This document shows, piece by piece, positions 41,322-50,255 of a stretch of 64,000 nucleotides of DNA. The translations under genes were made by a program, and so were the position numbers. Below the pieces are notes generated by a model that was given only the letters and a program-made list of their open reading frames with translations, did not search any database and was not told the DNA's origin. The DNA lies in NCBI GenBank assembly GCA_035440445.1, contig DAORMJ010000003.1, positions 62,001 to 126,000 on the forward strand, given 5' to 3'. The DNA is from Ga0077548 sp035440445 (GTDB lineage Bacteria; Pseudomonadota; Alphaproteobacteria; Rhizobiales; Xanthobacteraceae). Positions within the stretch are counted from its first letter, which is position 1. Each line of letters opens with the position of its first letter.

Positions 41322-43466
41322 ATGGCGGACCGGACCAGCGCCACGCCGCTCCTTGCGCTCGACGCGGTTGCCCTCGATACCGAAACCACGAGCCTGGATC
41401 CGCGTGTGGCGCGCGTCGTGGAAGTGGGCGCCGTCCGGCTCGTTTCGGGGCGATTGCTCGAGAGCGATTCCTGCCGGACGCTGGTCAATCCGGGCGTTGC
41501 CATTCCTGCGGTCTCGACAAGCGTCCACGGGATCGACGACGCCAAAGTCGCGAACGCTCCCTCCTTCGCAAAGGCCTGGCCCGAGATCAGCGATTTTATC
41601 GGCGGCAGCGTCGTGATCGGTCACTCCATCGGCTACGATCTCGCGATCCTCGCCCGTGAGTGCGAGCGCGCCGGGATCGCGTTTTCTCTCCCGCGCGTGC
41701 TGGATATTCGTCTGCTTGCGCAGATCGCCGAACCTTCGCTCGCCGGGCATTCACTCGAGCGCCTCGCGGCATGGCTTGGTGTCGAAATCTCGGATCGGCA
41801 TTCGGCGCTCGGCGATGCCACGGCCACTGCGCGCATTTTTGTGGCGCTGGTTCCGAAGCTGCGTGAGGGCAACATCCGCACGCTTGCAGAAGCAGAAGCA
41901 GCCTGCAGCAGGCTCACGGGCGTGCTGGAAGAACAGCATCGCGCGGGCTGGGCCGAGCCGGTGCTTGCGCCGTCGCGCTCCGATGCCGAGCGGGTGCTCG
42001 CTCGTCTCGATTCATATCCCTATCGTCATCGCGTGCGCGAATTGATGTCGTCGCCGCCGGTTTTCGTAGCGGCAGAAACGGCGGTGAAGGATGCGCTTGC
42101 TATCATGGTGGATCGCCGCATCAGCTCGCTCTTCGTGGCGCCCGCAGGAAAGCAGCCCGAACAGGCACCGTTTCCGGCGGCAGACAGCGGTATCGTGACG
42201 GAGCGCGATATGCTTCGCGCAATCCGCATGGACCCGGCAAGCGCTTTCACCAGCGAGATCGGCAGCATTGCGAGCCGCCCGCTCGTATCCGTCCCGGCCG
42301 AAGCCTTCGTCTATCGTGCGATTGGTCGTATGGACCGCTTGCGTATCAGGCATCTTGGCGTCGCTGATGAAGTGGGGTATGTCGCCGGCGCCCTGACCGC
42401 GCGCGATCTTTTGCGGCTGCGTGCGAGCGACGCGGTAACGCTCGGCGATGAAATCGACGAGGCGCGCGATGTTCACGAACTGGGGCAGGCATGGTCCACG
42501 CTGCCTGCCGTGGCGCGCGGCCTTCTCGATGAAGGGATCGACGCGCGCAACGTTTCCGCGATCATCTCTCGCGAACTCGGCGCACTTACGCGACGCGCAG
42601 GACAACTTGCCGAACAGCGCATGCGCGAAGCGGGAATGGGCGGCCCGCCGGTATCCTACGCGTTGCTTGTGCTTGGCTCCGCGGGCCGTGGCGAAAGCCT
42701 GCTTGCGATGGATCAGGACAACGCCATCGTGTTCGAGCAAGGCGAGCCGGATGGCGCCGAAGACCGGTGGTTTGCGGCGCTCGGCAAGCACGTCGCCGAC
42801 ATCCTGCACGAGGTAGGGGTTCCCTATTGCAGCGGCGGGGTCATGGCAAAAAATCCGCCCTGGCGCGGCAGTCTCGATACCTGGCGCGAGCGCCTCCGCC
42901 ATTGGCTTGCGCGATCAAATCCGGAGGATTTGCTCGCTGTCGATATTTTCTTCGACTTTCGCGCCGTGCATGGCGACGGTTCCCTAGCGGCCGCCTTGTG
43001 GCGGGAAGCCTATGACATGGCCAGAGGCGAGGCGGCATTTGCCAAGCTGCTTGCGGAAGCGGCAGGGGATTTCGAACCGCCGCTTGGCTGGTTTGGAATT
43101 CGTACAGAGAATTCACGGGTGGACCTGAAACGCGGCGGTCTGTTCGTCATTGTTTCGGTTGCACGCGTACTTGCGATTTATTACGGCATCGACGAACATT
43201 CGACGAAATCCAGAATCGAAGGCGTTCGCGCGCTCGGTCTTGGTTCGGAGCGGGATCTGAAAGCGATGATCGAAACGCAGCGCGTGATTTTGAGCGCGAT
43301 CCTCGATCAACAACTCGCGGATATCGCCGCGGGGCGTCCGCCGTCGAACAAGGTCGAACTCAAACGCTTGTCGCGGGACGAGCAGACGGAATTAAAGGAC
43401 GCGCTTTCGTCGATCCGGTACAGTCATGAAATGCTGCGCGACCTTCTGGTCGCCCGGCCGTTGTGA
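41322..43466 (+). CDS. 3'-5' exonuclease / CBS pair / DUF294 nucleotidyltransferase fusion (714 aa)
   Basis: Domain 1 (about 10-175): DEDDh exonuclease with VALDTETTSLDP, VIGHSIGYDLAIL and HSALGDATATA, all catalytic acids and His present. Domain 2 (about 235-365): CBS pair (RVRELMSSPPVFVAAETAVKDAL, GIVTERDMLRAI, and a second ARDLLRL copy). Domain 3 (about 440-570): DUF294 nucleotidyltransferase-like, LLVLGSAGRGESLLAMDQDNAIVF. The C-terminal DUF294_C helical domain follows. CBS domains usually bind adenosine nucleotides. A soluble signalling or nucleic-acid enzyme; physiological role unknown. Precedes mscL by 12 bases. Confidence 0.88.
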   Translation: MADRTSATPLLALDAVALDTETTSLDPRVARVVEVGAVRLVSGRLLESDSCRTLVNPGVAIPAVSTSVHGIDDAKVANAPSFAKAWPEISDFIGGSVVIGHSIGYDLAILARECERAGIAFSLPRVLDIRLLAQIAEPSLAGHSLERLAAWLGVEISDRHSALGDATATARIFVALVPKLREGNIRTLAEAEAACSRLTGVLEEQHRAGWAEPVLAPSRSDAERVLARLDSYPYRHRVRELMSSPPVFVAAETAVKDALAIMVDRRISSLFVAPAGKQPEQAPFPAADSGIVTERDMLRAIRMDPASAFTSEIGSIASRPLVSVPAEAFVYRAIGRMDRLRIRHLGVADEVGYVAGALTARDLLRLRASDAVTLGDEIDEARDVHELGQAWSTLPAVARGLLDEGIDARNVSAIISRELGALTRRAGQLAEQRMREAGMGGPPVSYALLVLGSAGRGESLLAMDQDNAIVFEQGEPDGAEDRWFAALGKHVADILHEVGVPYCSGGVMAKNPPWRGSLDTWRERLRHWLARSNPEDLLAVDIFFDFRAVHGDGSLAAALWREAYDMARGEAAFAKLLAEAAGDFEPPLGWFGIRTENSRVDLKRGGLFVIVSVARVLAIYYGIDEHSTKSRIEGVRALGLGSERDLKAMIETQRVILSAILDQQLADIAAGRPPSNKVELKRLSRDEQTELKDALSSIRYSHEMLRDLLVARPL

Positions 43467-43478
43467 AGGAGAGCACTT

Positions 43479-43907
43479 ATGGGCGGTATGTGGGAAGAAT
43501 TTAAAAAATTCGCGTTGAAAGGAAACGTCGTCGATCTGGCCGTGGCGGTCATCATCGGTGCCGCCTTCGGCAGGATCGTGGAGTCGGTTGTCGCCGATCT
43601 CTTCATGCCGATTGTCGGCGCGGTTCTGGGCGGCCTCGATTTCTCGAACTACTTCCTGCCGCTTTCCAGCACCGTGACGGCGACTTCGCTGGTCGAAGCG
43701 AAGAAGCAGGGTGCGGTGCTCGCCTATGGCAGTTTCCTTACGATCGTCATCAACTTTGCGATCATCGCGGCAATCCTTTTCATGGTCGTGAAGTCGATCA
43801 GCCGCCTGCGCGCGAAGGAAGCGGAGAAGCCGGCGGAGCCTGCAGCCCCAACCGAGGAAGTGAAGCTGCTCACGGAAATCCGCGACGCGCTCGTGAAGAA
43901 GGCTTGA
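43479..43907 (+). CDS. mscL: large-conductance mechanosensitive channel MscL
   Basis: 142-residue inner-membrane pentamer subunit that opens under osmotic downshock. MWEEFKKFALKGNVVDLAVAVIIGAAFGRIVESVVADLFMPIVGAVLGGLDFSNYF is the conserved N-terminus and first helix; the second helix is about residues 85-110, followed by a charged C-terminal bundle. GGAGAG precedes the ATG. A strong terminator follows at 43934. Confidence 0.97.
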   Translation: MGGMWEEFKKFALKGNVVDLAVAVIIGAAFGRIVESVVADLFMPIVGAVLGGLDFSNYFLPLSSTVTATSLVEAKKQGAVLAYGSFLTIVINFAIIAAILFMVVKSISRLRAKEAEKPAEPAAPTEEVKLLTEIRDALVKKA

Positions 43908-43933
43908 ACTGCATAGCTCGTCTGACTTGCCTG

Positions 43934-43975
43934 CGCGCCGGAAAGGTTCAATCCTTTCCGGCGCGTTTTATTTTT
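43934..43975 (+). terminator. strong Rho-independent terminator after mscL
   Basis: Perfect 13-bp stem (43934-43946 with 43953-43965), 6-nt loop and TTTTATTTTT. It ends the mscL transcript and lies just upstream of the aminotransferase start. Confidence 0.93.
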
Positions 43976-43988
43976 GGCGGACGTGAAA

Positions 43989-45167
43989 GTGGCGGAAGAA
44001 AACAAACTGTTCGATAGCCTCGGCACTTCGGCGCGGTCGCTTCCCGAAAGCGGCATCGTTGAGGTGATGAACTATGGCCGCCGCCGCGAGGGCACCATCG
44101 CGCTTTGGGCGGGCGAGGGTGACTTGCCGACCCCGGATTTCATCTCGGACGCCGCCATGCGTTCGCTGAAAAGCGGCGAGACTTTTTACACGTGGCAACG
44201 CGGCATTCCCGAGTTGCGCGAACATCTCGCGCTTTATCACAACCGCCTCTACGGCGTGCCGGTGGATCGCGAGCGCTATTTCGTCTGCGGCTCCGGAATG
44301 CAGGCAATCCAGATCGCCTTTGGCATGACGCTGGATGCGGGCGGCGAAGTGATCATCCCGTCGCCGACCTGGCCGAATGCCGCTGCCGCGGCGAAAGTGA
44401 TCGGCGCAAAGCCCGTGTTCGTCGAAATGGATTTCGATGAGAAAGGCTTCTCGCTCGATATCGGCAAGATCGAGCGGCTCATCAATCCGCGTACCCGCGT
44501 GATTTTTCTCAATACGCCGTCCAACCCATCGGGTTGGGTCGCAAGCCTCGATGATCTCAGGGATGTGCTGGCGCTCGCGCGTAAACACGGGCTCTGGATC
44601 GTCGCCGACGAAATCTATGCGCGCTTCTACTGGAAGGGTGGAGACCGCGCGCCTTCGTTCCGCGATGTCATGGACCCGAAAGATCGCGTGATCTTCGTCA
44701 ATACCTTCTCGAAGAACTGGGCCATGACCGGCTGGCGTATTGGCTGGATCGAAGCGCACCCGTCTCTTGGGCAGGTCGTCGAGAACCTGATCCAATATTC
44801 TACTTCCGGTGTTGCCGTCTTCATGCAGCGCGCGGGCATCGCTGCCCTCGACAAGGGAGAAGGCTTCGTCCGGCACATGATCGAGCGTTCGCGAAAGGGC
44901 CGCGAACTCACGGTGAACGTGCTTGGCAAGAGCAACCGCATCCGCCTCGCGCCGCCGGACGGGGCCTTCTACGCCTTCTTCTCCGTAGAGGGCGAAAAAG
45001 ACTCTCGTGCGCTCGCGATGAAACTGATCGATGAAGCCGGCGTCGGCCTTGCGCCCGGGACGGCCTTCGGGCCGGGTGCCGAGCCGTTCTTGCGGCTCTG
45101 TTTTGCGAGGAGCCCCGAGAGCGTCGAGATCGTGGTGAACCGCATCGCGGACTGGCTCAAGCGCTAG
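43989..45167 (+). CDS. class I/II PLP-dependent aminotransferase (392 aa)
   Basis: Fold-type I aminotransferase: YTWQRGIPELREHLALYHNR, EVIIPSPTWPNAAAAAK, FLNTPSNPSGWVASL, VADEIYARFYW and the PLP-Lys region VNTFSKNWAMTGWRIGW, with Arg in a late LRLCFARS. Similar to aspartate/tyrosine or kynurenine-type enzymes; the exact substrate cannot be told. GTG 43989 chosen because GGCGGA (43976-43981) fits as ribosome-binding site and the earlier TTG at 43974 lies inside the mscL terminator T run. The 250 bases before the next gene contain a small TGCTGC-GTT-GCAGCA hairpin (45198-45212) and nothing else seen. Confidence 0.9.
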   Translation: MAEENKLFDSLGTSARSLPESGIVEVMNYGRRREGTIALWAGEGDLPTPDFISDAAMRSLKSGETFYTWQRGIPELREHLALYHNRLYGVPVDRERYFVCGSGMQAIQIAFGMTLDAGGEVIIPSPTWPNAAAAAKVIGAKPVFVEMDFDEKGFSLDIGKIERLINPRTRVIFLNTPSNPSGWVASLDDLRDVLALARKHGLWIVADEIYARFYWKGGDRAPSFRDVMDPKDRVIFVNTFSKNWAMTGWRIGWIEAHPSLGQVVENLIQYSTSGVAVFMQRAGIAALDKGEGFVRHMIERSRKGRELTVNVLGKSNRIRLAPPDGAFYAFFSVEGEKDSRALAMKLIDEAGVGLAPGTAFGPGAEPFLRLCFARSPESVEIVVNRIADWLKR

Positions 45168-45426
45168 TACAAAATCTCGTATTGTCTGCCGTTCTACTGC
45201 TGCGTTGCAGCAAGAAGAGTGTTGCGAATTATTCAATTTGTAATGTGCTGCATGGCTTTCCTACGCTATGCTGCAAAAGCCAATGACTACATAGAAAAAG
45301 AAAATCGGGCTGGAATCGCCTTGCTGAATTCAAGTGAAGCCGAAGGAAGACCTGCACCGACCGCGCTTTCGCGTGGCGCGGCGTCGGGCCTTTGGCGCGT
45401 AGCCGAAAGCACGAGGAGTGCCGCGA

Positions 45427-47307
45427 ATGAGCGCGGGGACCGAAATTCTGGAGCAGCGTCCCGCTCCAGCTAAGCAAGACAGCAGTGCCGCGCATTCGCG
45501 CCTTGGCGGCGGAATGCCGCCGACCGACGTGTCCAATCCCGACTACTTTCATAAAGTCGTCGACTGCCAATGGGCCTGTCCAGCCCACACCCCCGTTCCC
45601 GAATATATCCGCCTGATCGCCGCCGGCCGCTATGCCGACGCCTATATGGTGAACTGGAAATCGAACGTGCTGCCGGGAATTCTCGGCCGCACCTGCGATC
45701 GTCCCTGCGAGCCTGCCTGCCGGCGTGGCCGCGTTGAAGAAGAACCGGTTGCAATCTGCCGGCTCAAACGTGTTGCCGCCGACAACAAAGGCGACATCGG
45801 CGCGCTTTTGCCCGCCAAGCCCGTGCAGAAAAATGGCAAGCGCGTAGCGCTGATCGGTGCCGGTCCTTCGTCATTGACAGTGGTGCGCGATCTGGCGCCG
45901 CTCGGCTACGAACTCGTGTTGTTCGATGCCGACCGTAAAGGCGGCGGCATGGTGCGCTCGCAAATCCCGCGCTTCCGTTTGCCGGAAGAAGTGATCGACG
46001 AGGAGGTTGGCTACATCATCGAGCGCGGTTTCGTCGAAACGCGCTTCGGCACGCGCATCGAAAGCATGAAGCAACTGCTCGCCGAGAAGTTCGACGCCGT
46101 CTTTGTCGGCTCGGGCGCGCCGCGTGGCCGCGATCTCGATCTTCCCGGCCGCCGCGAAGCGGCGAAGAACATCCATATCGGCATCGACTGGCTTTCGAAC
46201 GTATCGTTCGGACACACGACCAAGATCGGCAAGCGCGTGATCGTGCTCGGCGGCGGCAACACGGCGATGGATTGCTGCCGGACCTCGCGCCGTCTTGGCG
46301 GCGAAGACGTGAAGGTTATCGTCCGCTCCGGCTTCGACGAGATGAAGGCGAGCCCCTGGGAAAAGGAAGACGCGATGCACGAAGGCATCCCCATCTTCAA
46401 TTTCCTCGTGCCGAAAGAATTCACGCACGCGGGCGGCAAGCTCACCGGTGTCACATTCGAGAAGGTTGTGGCGCAGAAAGACGAGCAGGGCCGCCGCAAG
46501 CTCTTGCCGTCCGGGGAGCCCGACCAGCATTTCAAATGCGATGATGTGTTGATCGCAGTCGGGCAGGAGAACGCCTTCCCCTGGATCGAGCGCGACAGTG
46601 GCATCGAGTTCGACAAATGGAACATGCCAAAGGTGAACGAGATCACCTTCCAGTCCACGAACCCGAAGGTGTTTTTCGGCGGCGATGCCGCTTTCGGTCC
46701 GAAGAACATCATCTGGGCCGTGGCGCATGGCCATGGTGCCGCGGTCTCGATCGACAAGTTCTGCAACGGCGAGGATGTCACAAAGCGTCCGCCGCCGATG
46801 ACCCATCTCATGAGTCAGAAGATGGGCATTCATGAGTGGAGCTACGACAACGATCCGTCGAACGAATTGCGCCACAAGGTACCGATGCGCGACCAGAAGA
46901 TCGCGCTGAAGGACCTTCGCGCCGAGGTCGAGCTCGGCTTCGACGCGAAGCTCGGCTACGCGGAAACGCAACGCTGCCTGAATTGCGACGTGCAGACGGT
47001 TTTCGCGCCGAAGCTCTGCATCGAATGCGATGCCTGCGCCGATATCTGCCCGGTTGATTGCATCACCTTCACGCCGAATGCGCCTGAGCCGGCATTGCGG
47101 CAGATGCTGAATGCGCCGGCCGATAACCTGACGCAGGAACTCTTCGTCTCGTTGCCGCTGAAGACGAGCCGCGTGCTCGTGAAAGACGAAGACGTGTGTC
47201 TGCATTGCGGCCTTTGTGCCGAGCGCTGCCCGACCGGCGCGTGGGATATGCAGAAATTCCTGCTCGAAATCACCCATGCTGCGGAGGCGAGATGCTCTCG
47301 CGCGTAG
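45427..47307 (+). CDS. GltD-like FAD/NAD(P) oxidoreductase fused to ferredoxin domain (626 aa)
   Basis: N-terminal Fe-S region as in glutamate synthase small subunit (CQWACPAHTPVPEYI, CDRPCEPACRRG). FAD site VALIGAGPSSLTVVRDLA near 141 and NAD(P) site VIVLGGGNTAMDCCRTSRRLGG near 272. C-terminal two-cluster [4Fe-4S] ferredoxin with CIECDACADICPVDC and CLHCGLCAERCPTG. It probably passes electrons between the 2-oxoacid:acceptor oxidoreductase encoded next and NAD(P). Operon with korA/korB: overlap of 16 bases with korA. ATG 45427 has GAGGAG upstream, preferred over GTG 45418. Confidence 0.9.
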   Translation: MSAGTEILEQRPAPAKQDSSAAHSRLGGGMPPTDVSNPDYFHKVVDCQWACPAHTPVPEYIRLIAAGRYADAYMVNWKSNVLPGILGRTCDRPCEPACRRGRVEEEPVAICRLKRVAADNKGDIGALLPAKPVQKNGKRVALIGAGPSSLTVVRDLAPLGYELVLFDADRKGGGMVRSQIPRFRLPEEVIDEEVGYIIERGFVETRFGTRIESMKQLLAEKFDAVFVGSGAPRGRDLDLPGRREAAKNIHIGIDWLSNVSFGHTTKIGKRVIVLGGGNTAMDCCRTSRRLGGEDVKVIVRSGFDEMKASPWEKEDAMHEGIPIFNFLVPKEFTHAGGKLTGVTFEKVVAQKDEQGRRKLLPSGEPDQHFKCDDVLIAVGQENAFPWIERDSGIEFDKWNMPKVNEITFQSTNPKVFFGGDAAFGPKNIIWAVAHGHGAAVSIDKFCNGEDVTKRPPPMTHLMSQKMGIHEWSYDNDPSNELRHKVPMRDQKIALKDLRAEVELGFDAKLGYAETQRCLNCDVQTVFAPKLCIECDACADICPVDCITFTPNAPEPALRQMLNAPADNLTQELFVSLPLKTSRVLVKDEDVCLHCGLCAERCPTGAWDMQKFLLEITHAAEARCSRA

Positions 47308-49121
47308 AAAAGATCAACGACTTCGTCGTCCGCCTCGCGAATGTAAACGGCTCCGGCTCCGCGAGCGCGAACCGCATCTTCGCGCGCTCCATGATCCGCA
47401 TGGGAATTCCGGTCGGCTCGCGCAATATCTTCCCGTCAAACATTCAGGGGTTGCCGACCTGGTATGAAGTGCGCGTTTCCGGCGCTGGTCATCTCGGCCG
47501 CCGGGGCGGCTACGACATGATGGTCGCGATGAACCCGCAGACCTGGGACAAGGACGTCGCGGGCATCGATTCAGGCGGCTATCTCTTCTACGACTCCACG
47601 AAGCCGTTGCCGTCCTCGAAATTTCGCGACGACATCACGGTCATCGGGATGCCGCTGACCGAGATCTGCAACAACCAGTATTCCGATCCGCGCCAGCGCC
47701 AGCTCTTCAAGAACATCATGTATGTCGGCGCGCTCGGCAGCCTGCTCGGTATCGAAACCGAAGCGAGCGAGACGCTGATCAGGGAACTTTACAAAGGCAA
47801 GGACAAGCTGATCGCGCCGAACATGGAGGCGCTGCATATCGGCCGCGACTATGCCGAGAAAAACCTGAAAGGCGCGATCGGACTGAAGGTGAAGCGCACG
47901 GACAAGGTCGGTGAGCGTATCCTGATGGAGGGCAATGCGGCATGCGCGCTCGGCTGCGTCTATGGCGGTGCCACCGTCGCGGCCTGGTACCCGATCACGC
48001 CGTCGACATCCGTGGCCGAGGCCTTCGGCAGCTATTGCAAGAAGCTCCGCGTCGGCGAGGACGGCAACAATTTCGCGATCGTGCAGGCCGAGGACGAGCT
48101 TGCGGCGATCGGTGTCGTGATTGGTGCTGGCTGGAATGGTGCCCGCGCATTCACCGCGACTTCAGGCCCGGGCATTTCGCTGATGCAGGAATTCATCGGG
48201 CTCGCTTATTTCGCGGAAATTCCGGCAGTGCTGATCGATGTGCAGCGCGGGGGACCTTCGACCGGTATGCCGACGCGCACGCAACAGTCTGATCTGCTCT
48301 CGGCCGCCTTCGCGTCGCATGGCGACACCCGCCATGTGTTGCTGCTTCCCGCCGATCCGAATGAGGCATTCGAAATGTCGGCGACCGCGCTGGATCTCGC
48401 GGACCGCCTGCAGACGCCGATCTTCGTCATGACCGATCTCGACATCGGCATGAATGAATGGCTGGTCGACCCGCTCACATGGGACGAGACCCGGAAGATG
48501 GACCGCGGCAAGGTGATGACCCATGCCGATCTGGAAGCCGGAAAGGACTTCGGCCGCTATCTCGATGTCGATGGTGACGGAATTCCCTTTCGCACGTATC
48601 CCGGCACGCATCCGAACAAGGGCGCGTACTTCACGCGCGGCACTTCGCGCGACCGCTACGCGCGCTACACCGAGGAAGGCCCGGCTTACGTCGACAATAT
48701 GGAGCGGCTGTTGCGGAAGTTCGAAACCGCGAAGTCGCTCGTTCCGGCACCAGTCAGAAGCGATGCGCCAAAGCCGACCAGGTCTGGCGTGATTTATTTT
48801 GGCTCCACCACCTGCGCCATGGACGAAGCGATCCTGTCGCTGAACGAGAAGAATATCCTGCTCGATCGCCTGCGCATTCGCGCCTATCCGTTTAATGATG
48901 CGGTCATCGACTTTATTCGTAGTCACGAGCGCGTCTATGTCGTGGAACAGAACCGCGACGCGCAACTGAAAACGCTGCTGCTCGATACCGGAAGGATCGA
49001 TCCGGCAAAGCTCGTTTCGGTGCTGCATTATGACGGCAACCCCATCACCGCGCGCTTTATCGTCAATGACATCTCGCTGAAACACGGGCTCGAAAAGCCG
49101 CTGAAGGAGGCCGTGAAGTGA
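47292..49121 (+). CDS. korA: 2-oxoacid:acceptor oxidoreductase, alpha subunit with fused gamma domain (609 aa)
   Basis: N-terminal gamma domain (about 10-190): NGSGSASANRIFARSMIRMG and SGAGHLGRRGGYDMMVAMNPQTW. Then the alpha/pyrimidine domain: GNAACALGCVYGGATVAAWYPITPSTSVAEAF, FTATSGPGISLMQEFIGLAYFAEIPAV and DVQRGGPSTGMPTRTQQSD, hallmark of 2-oxoglutarate/2-oxoacid ferredoxin oxidoreductases. The enzyme oxidatively decarboxylates a 2-oxoacid to acyl-CoA, or the reverse. ATG 47292 with GGAGG upstream; a longer frame from 47196 is not the real start. Confidence 0.93.
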   Translation: MLSRVEKINDFVVRLANVNGSGSASANRIFARSMIRMGIPVGSRNIFPSNIQGLPTWYEVRVSGAGHLGRRGGYDMMVAMNPQTWDKDVAGIDSGGYLFYDSTKPLPSSKFRDDITVIGMPLTEICNNQYSDPRQRQLFKNIMYVGALGSLLGIETEASETLIRELYKGKDKLIAPNMEALHIGRDYAEKNLKGAIGLKVKRTDKVGERILMEGNAACALGCVYGGATVAAWYPITPSTSVAEAFGSYCKKLRVGEDGNNFAIVQAEDELAAIGVVIGAGWNGARAFTATSGPGISLMQEFIGLAYFAEIPAVLIDVQRGGPSTGMPTRTQQSDLLSAAFASHGDTRHVLLLPADPNEAFEMSATALDLADRLQTPIFVMTDLDIGMNEWLVDPLTWDETRKMDRGKVMTHADLEAGKDFGRYLDVDGDGIPFRTYPGTHPNKGAYFTRGTSRDRYARYTEEGPAYVDNMERLLRKFETAKSLVPAPVRSDAPKPTRSGVIYFGSTTCAMDEAILSLNEKNILLDRLRIRAYPFNDAVIDFIRSHERVYVVEQNRDAQLKTLLLDTGRIDPAKLVSVLHYDGNPITARFIVNDISLKHGLEKPLKEAVK

Positions 49122-50173
49122 CCTGGATCACCAAACCGAAGCTGCATCATCCGAAGCTTGCGGAAAACGCGCTCGGCTTTACCCGGCGCGACTACGAAGG
49201 CTCGGTCTCGACGCTTTGCGCGGGTTGCGGGCACGACTCGATCTCCGCGGCGATCATTCAGGCGTGTTTCGAAATTGATCTGCCGCCGCACCGGCTCGCG
49301 AAACTTTCCGGCATTGGCTGCTCATCCAAGACCCCGACTTACTTTCTCGGGCAAAGCCACGGCTTCAATTCGGTGCATGGCCGCATGCCCTCGGTCCTCA
49401 CCGGGGCCAATCTCGCGAACCGCGACCTTGTTTACATGGGGATTTCCGGCGACGGCGACAGCGCTTCGATCGGCCTCGGTCAGTTCGCGCATTGCATCCG
49501 CCGCGGCGTGAACATGGTCTACATTGTCGAGAACAACGGCGTGTACGGGCTGACCAAGGGGCAGTTTTCAGCGACCGCCGACAAGGGATCGAAGTCGAAG
49601 AAAGGCGTCAGCAACCCGGATTCGCCGATGGACCTCGTCTCGCTCGCGCTGATCGCGGGCGCTTCTTTTGTCGGGCGCTCGTTTTCCGGTGACAAGAAGC
49701 AGTTGGTCGAGCTCATCAAGGCAGCAATCAAGCATAAAGGTGCGGCTTTTCTCGACGTGCTCTCGCCCTGCATCGCCTTCAACAACCACGCGGGCTCGAC
49801 CAAAAGTTTCGATTACGTGCGCGAGCACAACGAAGCGGCGAACGCGCTGGAATATCTCGAAGGCCGGGACGAAATCACCATCGAGCAGGATCCCGGCACG
49901 ACGATCAACGTCACCCAGCACGACGGCTCGGTGCTGCGGCTGAAGAAACTGGCCGAGGACCACGACCTGACCGACCGCACTTCGGTGATGAATTTCATCC
50001 AGCGCCACAATGCGAGAGGCGAGATCGTGACCGGCCTTCTCTATGTCGAGCCCGATTCCGAAGACCTCCATGACCGCCTCGGCGTGACCAGCCGTCCGCT
50101 CAACACGCTCTCCGACGCCGAACTTTGTCCGGGCAGCGAGGCGCTTGCGAAGATCAATGCGGGGATGCGCTGA
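49118..50173 (+). CDS. korB: 2-oxoacid:acceptor oxidoreductase, beta (TPP) subunit (351 aa)
   Basis: Thiamine-diphosphate-binding subunit: LCAGCGHDSISAAI, GIGCSSKTPTYFLG with Fe-S-linked Cys, ISGDGDSASIGLGQFAH and IVENNGVYGLTKGQFS. It overlaps korA by 4 bases, completing a three-gene transcript. 2-oxoglutarate (KOR) is the likeliest substrate from this subunit type, but pyruvate or branched-chain oxoacids cannot be excluded by sequence. Confidence 0.93.
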   Translation: MTWITKPKLHHPKLAENALGFTRRDYEGSVSTLCAGCGHDSISAAIIQACFEIDLPPHRLAKLSGIGCSSKTPTYFLGQSHGFNSVHGRMPSVLTGANLANRDLVYMGISGDGDSASIGLGQFAHCIRRGVNMVYIVENNGVYGLTKGQFSATADKGSKSKKGVSNPDSPMDLVSLALIAGASFVGRSFSGDKKQLVELIKAAIKHKGAAFLDVLSPCIAFNNHAGSTKSFDYVREHNEAANALEYLEGRDEITIEQDPGTTINVTQHDGSVLRLKKLAEDHDLTDRTSVMNFIQRHNARGEIVTGLLYVEPDSEDLHDRLGVTSRPLNTLSDAELCPGSEALAKINAGMR

Positions 50174-50255
50174 CGGAGAGGGAAATCACGGCCGGGGTGC
50201 TTGACCGGATCGTGCCCGTCTATACGAACCTGCCTGCACGTGTAGCTGGCAGGGC

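Noticed and set aside
45198..45212. TGCTGC-GTT-GCAGCA hairpin as terminator of the aminotransferase
   Set aside because: Only 6 bp and no T run follows; kept as a note only.
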